DNA of 64,000 nt from Isoetes taiwanensis (GCA_021234155.1 JAJEKV010000006.1:8275003-8339002); one strand, 5' to 3'; positions 49,471 through 60,069 are shown, numbered from the stretch's first letter. Numbers and translations are program-made. Notes: generated by a model not told the origin, from the sequence alone.

Positions 49471-50270
49471 GAAAATTAAATAGGCATTGGTCAGCACCGA
49501 GTCCAACATCCCCCAGAATATAGTATGCCACCACTTCCATTGTACCATCTCCCTTTCCAAACTATAGTTTGAAGCAAAGCACATTCTGTCATAAATATCG
49601 CAACTAGCTTTGTACCTATTGTAGGCTGCAGCTATCGCTGAAGCTGAAATCTCTTCTCGCTGTGGTGGTTTAACCAAACGTCTCACAACAGTTTGATCAA
49701 CACCGATGCAATTAGAAGCAAAAAGTATTTCATCCATATCCTACCATGCACAAACAACAATACCAGAATTCTTACAATATGCAAACTTGTACCTACCTCA
49801 TGGCACATCATCATTTTTATTTGTAGCCAATTTTAGCTCCTTCAATGGAAACATCTTGTGGCAAATACTCTTTACTGTTCCACAACCGCCCTGACATTTT
49901 CCTGATAGCCAATCCAAGAGCTTCTTGCTTGTAAAGTATCTGTCAAAGTATACATAGTGCCCACGAGACCGTAGCTTTGCAACAAGATGAGTGATGGCAT
50001 AAAAACAAGACCCTCTTCCCTCTCAACCTTATCATAGATAGAAAATTGCAAGCAATACCCTGATGCAGATTCACACAATGTCCAAAGTTGTGCACCAAAC
50101 ATATGTGTTTTTTTTGGATTGTAAATTCTTATCGGGTTGAATTTATTCCGAAATGGAATAATTCTCTCATCCACGATCACTTCTTTTCCAGGAATGAACA
50201 ATTCAATGAACTTAGAAATAATGAGATCGGCGTCTGTTTTCTTAGGTTTGTTTCCAAGTTATTGGTCGTC
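49351..50270 (-). pseudogene. piggyBac-type (DDE_Tnp_1_7) transposase relic
   Basis: Minus strand from about 50245: IPGKEVIVDERIIPFRNKFN carries the first catalytic Asp (family pattern 'VDE.I.PF.GR'), followed by PKKTHMFGAQLWTLCESASG (family 'PKKP.K.G.K.W.L'). After a frame change near 50000 comes GHYVYFDRYFTSKKLLDWL, with the second Asp. After a further change, 49737-49351 gives CDIYDRMCFASNYSLE and WKWWHTIFWGMLDSVLTNAY, the region of the third Asp and the family 'W....F...LD....NA' helix. Roughly 270 residues of the catalytic core are recognisable; the N-terminus and the C-terminal zinc finger are absent. piggyBac transposases cut and paste at TTAA sites. At least two frameshifts make it inactive. 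Confidence 0.8.
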
Positions 50271-50274
50271 TAGA

Positions 50275-53090
50275 AACTGAAGTGTTCTGGTTTCATTTGG
50301 AAATTACAGCCAACAAGACTTTCTAAGAACACAAAGAAAATAAATCACCAAGGATGGGTTCGTCACGTTCTAATGTTGAGTCCGCCTGCCAATGGGATGC
50401 AGTTTATGAGAAGAAAAAAGAACATCTTCTGCATCATAAAGCAAAGTAAGGGTAAAACTTAAGTTAATGGCAAGCAAAGCCACTTAACCACGGGATGCAT
50501 TTGAGGCATTGCAAATCTGGTCTTCCTTACTTGAAAATGACTGAAGAAAGGAGAATCTAAAAACTTTATGGCACTGCGCGCATGCGAAATTCATTTGGTA
50601 ATCACTAACAGTGTTATAACGTCCATCAGCATTATGAATCAAGAAGCTCTGGTTTTATTGGTGGCCACTATTACGCATCATGCCAGTGCAAATATGTATT
50701 ATTTTAAGTTTGATAGAAATGGTTCATCACTGCGTAGGCAAAGAGGGCATCATTGACATGAAGCCCAAACAAACAACAGTACCTTGAAAGGGATGTTTTA
50801 CCTGCACTTTCAAATCCTACATGCTCATTTGGAAAATGCTGCAACTTACAGAATGCAAAGTAACTTAGTGCAAGCAAAATCCTACCTATAATGTAATCGC
50901 TATCTGGTCCCCCTATATCCACAAATTGATCCATACCTCCTGATGCAAAATAATTTAAGATCACATTTCCAAATGATGAAAGATAGAAACATATAAGCAT
51001 GCATCCCCAATCCATGAACTTACTTGTAATATCAGATAAAAGTGTGATTTCTAGTTATATTTAAACTGTCCAGGCTGCTACTGCTGGGAATCTAATCAAA
51101 GGATACTCAACTATGTAAGCAATTTGGCACCTTAGATTTTAGTATAGATCTTTAAGCACCCTAGGCTTTTTCCAAACTGACCCGAGCTGCAGAATAATAC
51201 CACAACCATTTGAGGCTAAGTACAATTGGTCAGCTTGAGCTTACAGTGCTATTTCGATCTGCACTTGTCTTTAAATTTGTTAGTCAAAATAACAACTGCT
51301 CCATCCGTCTGTCATTACCTACATGCCATTTCAAAATAATTTTCTAGTGTCTGGTTATAAATGGTTTCACATCGAACAATCGGTGTCGTGAACCAACCTG
51401 TGTTAGAGCTCTGCAGAAATGAATGAAATAAGAGAGATTTCACTAGCATTTGAAAGGCTTCTACAAATGGAGATTATGATACTGTAAGATACCACCAGAA
51501 ACGCTTAGATGAATATTGCCCTTTTTTAATCCTGCAAGAAAGAAACATAAATTGAACTGGCCAGTGATTTCCCCACATAACCTTACATACAAGTAATTGA
51601 ACAGAATAGTAAGATGTGGCAGGAAATTCAGATTGCAAATGTATTTCCAATGACAGAAAAAAAAAAAAAAAAAAAAAAACAATAGCTTATGTGCAAGCTG
51701 GACAAGTAATCTTCTTTTCTCCCAAACTAAAGATATGCTGCTTGTGAACTAACAAAGAAGTCCCATTTTCGGCCATTGCCATTGGTTTTGCGATAGCGCA
51801 CAGAATAATATAACATGTGTTGTTCTAACATGTGCTGCAGCACTAGTAAGGCAAGATGGTCCTTTACTAAACTTTATAATGCTATATAAGGAGATCTGAG
51901 TAGGCAAAAAAGCACATAGCAGTTATTAAAGTGAACTAGTACCACTATAGGAATTAAATTTGCTGTAAAATTGAAAACTATAAAACACTTCCATGTAGAT
52001 GGCAACAAATAAGTACTGCACAACTGCATGACATCCACATGGTTGTGCAGAGCATAGGATACAATAAATGTCTTCATAGCTGAAGGACAAAATATTTTGT
52101 ATCTCATATAAGAACTCTATCAGCAAACATTGGGTTCAATCTATAATAGCAGTAAATAAGGTGATTACTAGCAAAACAAAGCACAACAACAAGATGATTT
52201 GATGCCACTGACAAGACACTTCATATCTTAGCTACAACTTGAATTCAGGTTCAATGGTATTGCATCATCATACACAAGTGATTATGCAGTAATAAGTGTT
52301 TGGCAAAAATGCTGAATTATATCATACCCAAAAACAACTATAATCAAACTATATAGTCTAAGGAGTCCCCATAGTTTGTAAGTCTGAGCACACACACATG
52401 CGTGGAAAAGTAGGCATGGGAAATGCGTGGAAAAGCAGGCGTGCATCTGCCTCAATTCTAACAGAGTATGGGATGCATGCGAAACGAAGCATCTAACATA
52501 GCAAATAAACACACTTTTTCTCTTTGAATCGGCACAAAATTTTTTGTGATGCATTCTTACTGGATGGTTATTGCACATAAGGTGCAACCATTTCATTATA
52601 AGAAAGAAGGTTTTCAGTGTGTTTCATAGAAGACAATGCATTTTTGTTCAGATTTTCTATGCACTGAAGCACATCGGGGTATTACAAGTGAACAATTCAT
52701 AGATCTGATGACACTTCAATCGATTGAGAAGGTTTTTCTGTGGAAATGTCTCAACATTGTCAGACTCCAAGCTAACCAGAATAAGGTGCATGGTCCACAC
52801 AAACAGTACATAACGCTTTAGAGTCCTTCCAAACCAGTAACATATTGTTTGTGTTCTAGAGAAATTTGAATTCCAAGTCCAATATTTTGTTCAAGTCATT
52901 CTTAAAAATTGTCTATATTGTTGGTAGTACATCAAGCCTGACTAAAATGTTCTCTAAACTGCTGGTGGTCTTTCTTCAATGGTCCACTCGCCATATGTGG
53001 AGGTGAATAAGTGGAACAAAGACAAAAATTCCATATAGAAGACAAATACAACTACGTCGGTGTACGAGTGCAGGAAATTACCATAGTCCT
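50275..53090. other. Intergenic, nothing recognised
   Basis: AT-rich. There is a 20-plus-base A run at 51657-51680 (possible retroposon tail, minus-side T run) and a duplicated 'ATGCGTGGAAAAG.AGGC' at 52398-52440. No gene. Confidence 0.45.
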
Positions 53091-53107
53091 TGCTAAGTCC
53101 ATCAAAC

Positions 53108-53196
53108 ATTTGAAGAAATGGGAGCTTCTTAAAAATATCACGCGTTGGAATAATTTGAAGAAATGTAGCTTCTTAAAGATGATCACGCGTTGAAAT
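53108..53196. repeat. Two-copy direct repeat (about 45 bp) upstream of the phytocyanin gene
   Basis: 'TTTGAAGAAATGGGAGCTTC' plus 'TTAAAAATATCACGCGTTG' is repeated as 'TTTGAAGAAATGTAGCTTCT' plus 'TAAAGATGATCACGCGTTG'. Each copy holds an inverted GAAG..CTTC pair and an ACGCGTT core. ACGCGT is a known CAMTA-type (calmodulin-binding activator) site in plants; use here is inference from position, 300-400 bp before the start codon. Confidence 0.55.
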
Positions 53197-53360
53197 AGGA
53201 TTTGTGCCACAAAATGCCTAATACGTGTGAACACGAACACACAAGAAAAAGTTTAGTCAAGGAAAAAGTAATTCCGTAAAACCACCGACTCACGTTTCCT
53301 TCGAGGAAAATGCTTGGGACCACTCATTCAAAGAAAATGCTGGGACCACTCACCACTGCT

Positions 53361-53370
53361 TATATTTAAG
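53361..53370 (+). promoter_or_regulatory. Likely TATA box of the phytocyanin gene
   Basis: 'TATATTTAAG' lies 134 bp before the ATG at 53504, giving a plausible leader of about 100 bases. Just upstream, a duplicated 'AAAATGCT(T)GGGACCACTCA' unit occurs at about 53308-53351. Confidence 0.45.
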
Positions 53371-53503
53371 GAGGGATCCAAAATCCATGAGAGAAGTCTA
53401 AATTTCAGCAGCAAGCAGGAGATCGATTGAGAAGAAGGATTAATTTTAGAGCTTTGCCGGAGATATATTGGGCCTTCCAGATTCTACTTCTGAATCGATC
53501 TCC

Positions 53504-54426
53504 ATGGCTTCATCCAGCGAAAAGAGGGCCATTGCATTGCTGATTGTGATCTTTATGGGGGTGCAGCTCTGCAGCGCTGAACAGTACACTGTAGGAGGCA
53601 GCTCGGGCTGGACCTTTAACGTTAACTACACTAAGTGGGCATCCCAATATACCTTCAGGGTCGGAGATACACTCCGTAAGTCCTTCTCTATGGTCTTGTA
53701 TGTATTTTGTATGTATTTGTTGCCTTACCATAGTTACTATGGTTATGTTTGTATGTATTTGTTGCCTTACCTAGGGTTCTAGAATCACTATGTCGTGTTA
53801 AAATTGTATTTTGGTTTTGTTGCACAGTGTTCCCATATACCTCAGGTGAGCACGACGTTGTGGAAGTCAATGCATCTGAGTATAGCTCATGCAGCGCGTC
53901 TACGGCTATTGCTACATATACGGAAACCAATTCTACCGTTACTTTATCCAGTGAAGGCAAACATTATTATATATGCAGTTATACTGGACATTGTAGTGCG
54001 GGGATGTTAGTCGAGATTGATGTTCTAGCTTCTTCTTCCTCACCCTCGCCCTCACCTTCACCCTCAAACTCAAGGTCCCCCTCGCCCTCACCCTCACCCT
54101 CAACCTCAACCACACCCACACCCTCACCCACAACCACACCAACACCCGCAACCTCACCTTTACTCTCAATCACACCCTCAAGTTCACCTTCACCATCATC
54201 TCCATATGCTTTGTCGCCTACACTCTCTACATCCCCTACACCCTCTCCTAGCACTACTGCTTCACCATCTGGCACGCCTGCCAACTCACCATCTCCAACT
54301 CCCTCACTTGAAAGCTCACCACCCAATCCATCATCACCTGCACCTGCCCCTGCTAGCTCTTCTGCAATTTCAACCAAGTGGGTTGCCTCAAGCTTGCTGC
54401 TTATTGCATCAAGTCTTCTTTTTTGA
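53504..54426 (+). CDS. Uclacyanin-like phytocyanin with arabinogalactan stalk and GPI signal, 2 exons
   Basis: Exons 53504-53675 and 53828-54426 (GT-AG intron, phase 1) give 256 residues. Residues 1-25 form a signal peptide (hydrophobic AIALLIVIFMGVQ, cleavage after CSA). Residues 26-125 are a plastocyanin-like domain with all four type-1 copper ligands: His66 (GEHDVVEV), Cys107 (YYIC), His112 (TGHC) and Met117 (AGM). Met rather than Gln as axial ligand points to uclacyanin/plantacyanin, not stellacyanin. Cys79 and Cys113 should form the conserved disulfide. Residues about 130-235 are Ser-Pro/Thr-Pro-rich, typical of arabinogalactan glycosylation. The C-terminus (KWVASSLLLIASSLLF) is a GPI-anchor signal, so the protein should sit on the outer plasma membrane. 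Family members are thought to take part in cell-wall redox reactions or signalling. The intron position within the copper domain is the usual one for phytocyanins. Confidence 0.93.
54040..54360 (+). repeat. (CACCCTC/CACCATC)n repeat coding for Ser-Pro stretch
   Basis: Hexamer-like 'TCACCC' units code for the Ser-Pro/Thr-Pro stalk of the phytocyanin. The open frames on the other strand and frame (for example the Glu/Gly/Val-rich minus frame) are shadows of this composition. Confidence 0.8.
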
Positions 54427-55060
54427 GCACTTGATTTACTTGGTGCATGATTTTTTTATGATGCCATTACATTTTTTGTCATAGACATTGTAAAGGTTTA
54501 CACACATAATATAAAGTTATTTATATTTATGATTTGCTAGTAACAAATGCTGCATTGTTGGGCATAAATTGATGTGAAGCATTTGGTTGGATTGAATAGA
54601 TTATCTTAGATATAATGAACAAATTAAATGTTGAAATTATGATGTCGTTCAAGTTGGAATTACGATATGAATATTATATTAGTATTATCTATTACGAAGG
54701 GAGAAGGTTCGGCTATATGTAGCGACTTTAAATTTTAGGTGGATGTTTTATGGGATGGGATAGTGGAGTCTTGTGATATTTCTTCTTATGGAGAATCGAG
54801 TGCATTAAGTGGGCTTTTGCAAAGAGTTTTTTTTATGTTACACACGCCACCACGCACTCCATTTTTCTATGAGAAGGCATTAACTTGATATAAGTGTATT
54901 ATATCATTTGGGGTGTATTATAAATTTTTGTGACCATTGAATGGAGGCATATTACACATGATATTCCACATCATGAAATTTGGACCCTTCAATGCAAGTC
55001 AAGATGGGGTCAAATCCATCCCATTTGACTCACCCCTTAGAACCATCATTTCGGCCATAT
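54427..55060. other. Intergenic, 3' side of the phytocyanin gene
   Basis: AT-rich; no gene. 'AATATAAAGTT' at about 54508 may serve as a poly(A) signal region. Confidence 0.4.
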
Positions 55061-55064
55061 AACC

Positions 55065-55225
55065 ATCCCATGGTTCCATATCCTAGAAGCATAGTTCAAG
55101 CAGCAGCCATTAAATTACAATGAGCCTGGGGAGTCGAACCCCAGTATAATTCCCATGCTCATCCAAGCATAGCATGCATCCCACAAAAGGGATGCTTGCT
55201 ATGCCCAGGGGCCGAAGCCCACTAA
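55065..55225 (-). repeat. Candidate tRNA-derived SINE with pol III B box
   Basis: On the minus strand, GGTTCGACTCC (about 55130-55140) is a perfect B box, within CTGGGGTTCGACTCCCCAG. About 40 bases earlier a GCATCCC-ttttgt-GGGATGC hairpin lies next to a loosely A-box-like TAGCAAGCATCC. No tRNA cloverleaf can be folded by eye, so a SINE remnant is more likely than a tRNA gene. Confidence 0.35.
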
Positions 55226-55544
55226 CACATCAAACAAGTTAGTCCTATTTATAAAACATAAATAAAAAGTGACCTCATAACGGTCCCTAACCAATTTCAG
55301 TTTAATCGCAATCATTAACAAACCATTTCCTATAACCAGCATCACCACAATTATACAGTAACTCAAAAACAAACTTTACAATGTTGAAGAACACTCAACC
55401 AAGCGAAGGAAGTTGAACTCCCCAACACCAAGGTGCTCCAACAAGCACTACAACACAAATCTAGATCAACCTCCATCAACCTCACATACAAATAACAAAC
55501 TAACAAAACATAACCACCAAAACATATAACAGAACTAGTTGAGC

Positions 55545-57010
55545 ATGCCTTATCGCCGCATCTAATTGACGTATTTCTTGCACAAGCAATGCCCTTGCAA
55601 GGCTCATATGAGAATGCAATATGTGCAATTCAGAAACTGGCACACCCAAGAGAAACTGGCACACCCAAGTGCTCCCACTCCACAACAGATATAGCACTGT
55701 CAATGGACATGCAGAATGCCCTAAGCTGTCGGTGAAGCACACGGAGTGATGCCGCAATCCTATGTGCCTCAGTGCCAACCTGAATGACATTATTACGGCA
55801 AAGCACACGGAGTGATGCCGCAATCCTATGCGCCTCAGTGCCAACCTGAATGACATTATTACTAAACTCCTGAGAGGAGAACGCTGCCTCTGGTCCAGCT
55901 GAATACACAACAAGATTGGGATGGAATGCATCTATGTCAGATGAAATGAAAGACTCTGGCAAGGACACAACTGGCTCGTCCACACCAACAACTGGTTCCG
56001 GATCAGTCTCAACACCAACAACTGGTTCCGGATCAGTCTCCATGACTCCTGCAACTGTACAATAAAGAAAAACATGAAAACAAAAAAAGTGAGTTGTACA
56101 ACCAACACCCAAGCAAGTCTATCAACCAACTGCCATCGTACGATCACCCTTGTGCACAGGGATATAATCTACGCCAGGCTCAAGTATCACGACATCAAGG
56201 CTATCTGCACTGTAAGAAGCATCATGTATGTCCTCAAAATTATTGTCTTCCTCATCAGTAGGAATAGCATCATCCCAATAATGCATGCGGCCAGGCCCAT
56301 TCCTTTCCACAGGCACAAAGCCTGCTGGCAAACCAAATAGGATCATCCTCATGTCGGATGGCATGCAGTGGCTAGGATTTAGCAACACTCTCCAGGCTGC
56401 TCGAACACGATTCTCATTGATATGAGCCGTGTTTGAAGGGATGATCCAAGAACTAGACAAAGTAAATTTCCCAGATTGAATCATCCTAGCCAAGGTATAC
56501 AATAGACTCGCAGTCAGCCTACGATTCCCATGGTAATTCACAAAATGTGCAGCTCTATTCAAAAGGTTCTTATTGTCAAGCACAACAAGGTTTTTCGTAT
56601 CACCAGCTCCCCATCTCAAATAAAGGTCTTTTCCTTTTTCAATAGCAACTTCACTAACATTATGGAGGTGACAAACATAATGGACTTTCCCAACATCTTT
56701 CATGCAGTACCCAATCATGCCTTCAAAATAATGAAGGCGGCGGTTTTTAAGGGCTTTACATACCAGAATCACACCTGGTGGCTTTGAAACCCAATTGAAA
56801 TCCTTTTTTATAGCATCATTCATGACCTGGGGCTCTTGAACCGAGCTCTAAAAATAGCCTGGCAGTGCAAGTGATCAACGCTTGCACCACGCTCCATGGC
56901 CACAGCTCCAGCCAAACACCTTCAATTGCAAAAGCCAACAAGGGCATCATAAAAACTCGTGGGCACATCTTGCCCAGACAAACCCAAGGTGACACAGACA
57001 TCTATGCCAC
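55545..57010 (-). pseudogene. Rep-type HUH endonuclease relic (Replitron-like or CRESS-Rep-like)
   Basis: Reading leftward from about 57005, CVTLGLSGQD sits at the motif I position. After frame changes come AVAMERGASVDHLHCQAIFR with the HUH pair HLHCQ at 56873-56859 (motif II). About 160 bases on, FEGMIGYCMKDVGKVHY carries the Tyr-x-x-Lys motif III (YCMKD at 56709-56695), inside a 233-codon frame open from 56823 to 56122. The order uuT-L / HuH-Q / YxxK(D) with this spacing is that of Rep-family rolling-circle nucleases, which nick one strand through the Tyr. After 56122 a good acceptor (TTTATTGTACAG) leads to an Asp/Glu/Val-rich frame, 56112-55630, with internal tandem duplications. Frameshifts near 56828 and 56925 break the gene. 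No helicase domain was seen. Family assignment is inference; the HUH motifs are seen directly. Confidence 0.6.
55735..55866 (-). repeat. 66-bp in-frame tandem duplication
   Basis: 'AAGCACACGGAGTGATGCCG...' starts at 55735 and again at 55801 with one or two changes over 66 bases, i.e. exactly 22 codons (VIQVGTEAHRIAASLRVL). A second duplication of 30 bases (10 codons, TDPEPVVGVE) lies at 55987-56046. Both keep the minus-strand frame of the downstream part of the HUH element. Confidence 0.85.
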
Positions 57011-57014
57011 TTCA

Positions 57015-57610
57015 ATCCTGACCAAGACAAGAACCAGCAGCATGTCCTCTAGTCTAGGCTCTCCAGAAGAGGACCCGATTTTCAAAGAACTCAGAGAAGG
57101 AGGCACAGACCAAGCAACATCCTTCCCATTCCTCGCTGCTCTCTTCAAAGACATCACAAACAAACAAAAAAACCAGCAAACCTGGCTTACCTGTGACAGA
57201 AATCCCCTGACAGAAAGCTGCAGATGCCCTTCCAAATAGCTGAGATGCTCCCTGCTTATTGTGTGGCCCAAAACAGAAAGACTGCGAGAGCGAAGACACA
57301 TACCCAGTGCCGCCGTCACCATTTCTGCCATGCCCATCTCCAGACCACGTGAGAATACGCAGTTCCGACCAACCCAAGCAGAGATTCCAGCCCTAGATTC
57401 CCATGTTTCAAATCCACACTGCCAACATCATTTCCTACCATATTTTTATACGAATACGCATACTAACCATGCACAATCTTAGGTTATAAAAATACCCTTT
57501 TTTATTTCGGCCACATAATATATGCAATGGTTGAAGTGCATACATAATTGTTCATCATAGTCATTTTTTGGGTGTGTTTCTAGTAAGAACACACATATTG
57601 GTCCATGAGT
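57015..57610. other. Region between HUH relic and LINE tail
   Basis: Minus frames at 57377-57002 (for example RSRSLSVLGHTISREHLSYL; SLKRAARNGKDVAWSVPPSL) may be a decayed N-terminus of the HUH gene, but no motif confirms it. Confidence 0.35.
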
Positions 57611-57617
57611 CTCTTTA

Positions 57618-58262
57618 GTAAGAATAGAATAGAATAGATTTTTAGCGTCCACGAAGACCAATTGGCCTATGGGACCCAAACAAAAAGAGAGCAGCAAGCG
57701 TATTACTGACAGGATTAAAAAACCCCTGCCCCGAAGGGTCTTCGAGGGAAAAACCTTAGCAGTAATAAGTATGCTGGCACGCTGTACAATTGTATAGGAC
57801 AGTTCAATACCGTCCCATATGACACAAATGAGTCCGTGCATCCATAACCTCCTAGAGGTATGACCCAACCAAACCCACTGACGCCGTAGTCAATAACTGA
57901 TGCAACGGCTGGCCAGACACTAGTAATCGAACATATCGCTCTCGGATATGGGCAAATGCTGGCCAGATCTGGAGGGCATGACATTCATCCTCAATGGCCC
58001 CCTGGTGGCAACACTGGCAAAGCCTTTGCTCTCGTGCTTCCCGAGCCCAACGCCCTGTTTCAATGCGGAGGCGATGTGCACCCGTGCGAATGGAAGCTAT
58101 AAGTCTGCGCTTCTTCATGGGCAGCTGGGTGTACAAGTACTGGTGTGGGCCTCTTGTGAGCCCAAGATTGACTTGCTGCTGATAGTGTGCCAGTGTAACG
58201 TGCGTCAGAGCCTCTGCATCCCAGAGCTTTACATAGTTGTTCATCATGGTCAATTGCTAAGG
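57618..58262 (-). pseudogene. 5'-truncated LINE copy: C-terminus of ORF2 plus 3' tail
   Basis: The minus frame 58253-57852 gives RGPHQYLYTQLPMKKRRLIA, SIRTGAHRLRIETGRW and RLCQCCHQGAIEDECHALQI, the C-terminal Cys/His region of LINE ORF2. It matches the RLIASIRDGAHHRRD segment of the copy at 46.3-48.4 kb, so both are one family. The tail follows: GGGTCCCATAGGCCAATTGG, GTGGACGCTAAAAATC and (TATTC)n ending near 57618. Truncation at the 5' side is typical of target-primed reverse transcription. Confidence 0.75.
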
Positions 58263-58264
58263 GA

Positions 58265-59047
58265 CATTTTCATGTAGCACAAAAAGATTTAATTGATTTT
58301 TAAATAAACAATACGGCATAAGTAGCTAGAAATTCCAAAATTCATTCTTGTTTTGGACGGCACAATAAGCGAAGCTAGTGTTAGCACAACATGCCATCTT
58401 GCCACAATGAATATACTCATGCACCATATAATGCCACAAATAGTTTACTCATGCACTTCCAAAATTAGTATAGGCATAAACTTAGAGTGAAAGACACCTC
58501 TGAAGAAGACATCTGTTTTAGAAAATAAAGCAAGGGAATTACCATAAAGTTTGTTGCAGTAATTGTATCATGAAGGATTGAAAGCGTTTAGTGAGTAAAA
58601 TGAACTATTGCTTTATGTTCAAATGTGAGAGAGCCTTTACGGATATACCAGCACACCATTTGTAAACTAAGCATATTCATTTACATTTTCTAAGGAATCT
58701 CAAGCCTCATTGTTGTGGACACGAGGTTTTGACCATTCAGTAGTGTTGTTTTGTACGTTTTGAACCTTTGTTGAGGTTCGTTGTCTAAGTTATGAAGTCG
58801 CATGAAGCAAGTATCAATCTTCTAAACAAGTTAAGTTCATTCAAAACATCTCAAATAGAATGAGAGAACATTATAACATTTTAAAGTGACATGAAAGAAA
58901 GCTAACTATGAAAACCTGGCATTTCAATGGAGTTTGGCATTTTTCATCGAATATAAAAGCCACAAACTTCCAGAATATCAAGACCATTCTAATGGCAATA
59001 GGTATTATTTGCATCTCTGATTAAATGATTCTTGTTCGAAATTGTTG
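58265..59047. other. Intergenic, nothing recognised
   Basis: AT-rich flank of the LTR element; no gene. Confidence 0.4.
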
Positions 59048-59052
59048 ATTTC

Positions 59053-59698
59053 TGATATGGTTTATGGTTAATAACTAATAATGGTGCTCGGGGGAGTGGC
59101 CTTGCATGAAACAATATTCATTGATATGATCAAGTAAGAAAGCCATTCAGTATGTCTAAGCCTTGATATTATCAAAAAGAGAGCTAAAAATAAACCTTGA
59201 TCTTTATTTAAAAGCAAAAAGGCAGAAAAAGGTGTTGTTACCTATAAATAGAAGGACAAATTTGAGATGTGATATCTCCGCGCACACAACTCAGAAATTG
59301 GCGATCCTTACCTTGTTGAAAAGCCCCTGAAGTCTAGTTTCCAGATTGGCTTGGTTGTCTATAGATTCCTTATGGTTTGAAAGTTATGTCCAGAAAGGTG
59401 CATAGGGGTCTAAGTTGACTGCACAACTAGATCTGCTTCTTCCTATGTTGATGATGAGCCTAGCCTTACCTTCTAGTATCCTCTCTTGTTCCTTGCTTGA
59501 TCATATCATTAGAAGGAGTTCATGTAACACCAGTGGTTGGTGGCTAGAGAGTGCTTGTTTTTGTACAGTCTTGCGAAGTAGCTTGACTTGGTGACATCTC
59601 TTCTAGTTGGTCCGGTTGGGTGGTAAATCGAGCACCCTGTGGTGTTTTACTTTCTAATATGTTGATGAATTTGCAGGAAGAAGAGATCATTCGTAACA
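59053..59698 (+). repeat. 5' LTR with TATA box
   Basis: Direct repeat partner of 60962-61607. TATAAATAG at 59243-59251 is a clear promoter TATA box, about 190 bases into the LTR, marking the likely U3/R border downstream. Confidence 0.9.
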
Positions 59699-59700
59699 AT

Positions 59701-59712
59701 TGGTATCAGAGC
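59701..59712 (+). other. Primer-binding site (initiator Met tRNA)
   Basis: TGGTATCAGAGC, complementary to the 3' end of plant initiator methionine tRNA, two bases after the 5' LTR. This is the standard primer site of most plant LTR retrotransposons. Confidence 0.88.
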
Positions 59713-60069
59713 GCAGTTCCGGTCTTTACCAACGGAGCTGTGGGTGATGGAAGCGTTGGAAATTTGAGTGGCTTAGCAGCACACAAGATATCTTAAGGCA
59801 ACGCAAGAAGCGAGAACTTCTGAAGTCGAGAAGAGTAAAGGTGAAAAGTAGGTAGCACAAGAGGTTCAAGAGGAGGACATTGCAAATAGGTTAGCTCTTG
59901 TCTGGTATGAAATTGATGTTTACGGATTGTGATTAGAATCTTTAGATATTTCTTATTGCATCCTTATGGTTGAGGTTGATGCCTCAACGGATAATTTTAG
60001 ATTGTTGTCTAAAATTATGAGCAGTAGTTGGTGCTACTGGCTGAGATTGTTGCCTTAAGGATGGAAAGA

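Noticed and set aside
51657-51680. Poly(A) run as tail of a processed gene
   Set aside because: No coding remnant or target duplication is seen on either side.
53979-54377. 132-residue Glu/Gly/Val-rich minus-strand frame
   Set aside because: Antisense shadow of the Ser-Pro repeat of the phytocyanin gene.
55120-55145. True tRNA gene
   Set aside because: Only the T-arm-like B box is present; no acceptor or anticodon stem can be paired by eye.
55500-55931. 143-codon minus frame as a separate gene
   Set aside because: It is the out-of-frame reading of the tandemly duplicated tail of the HUH element.
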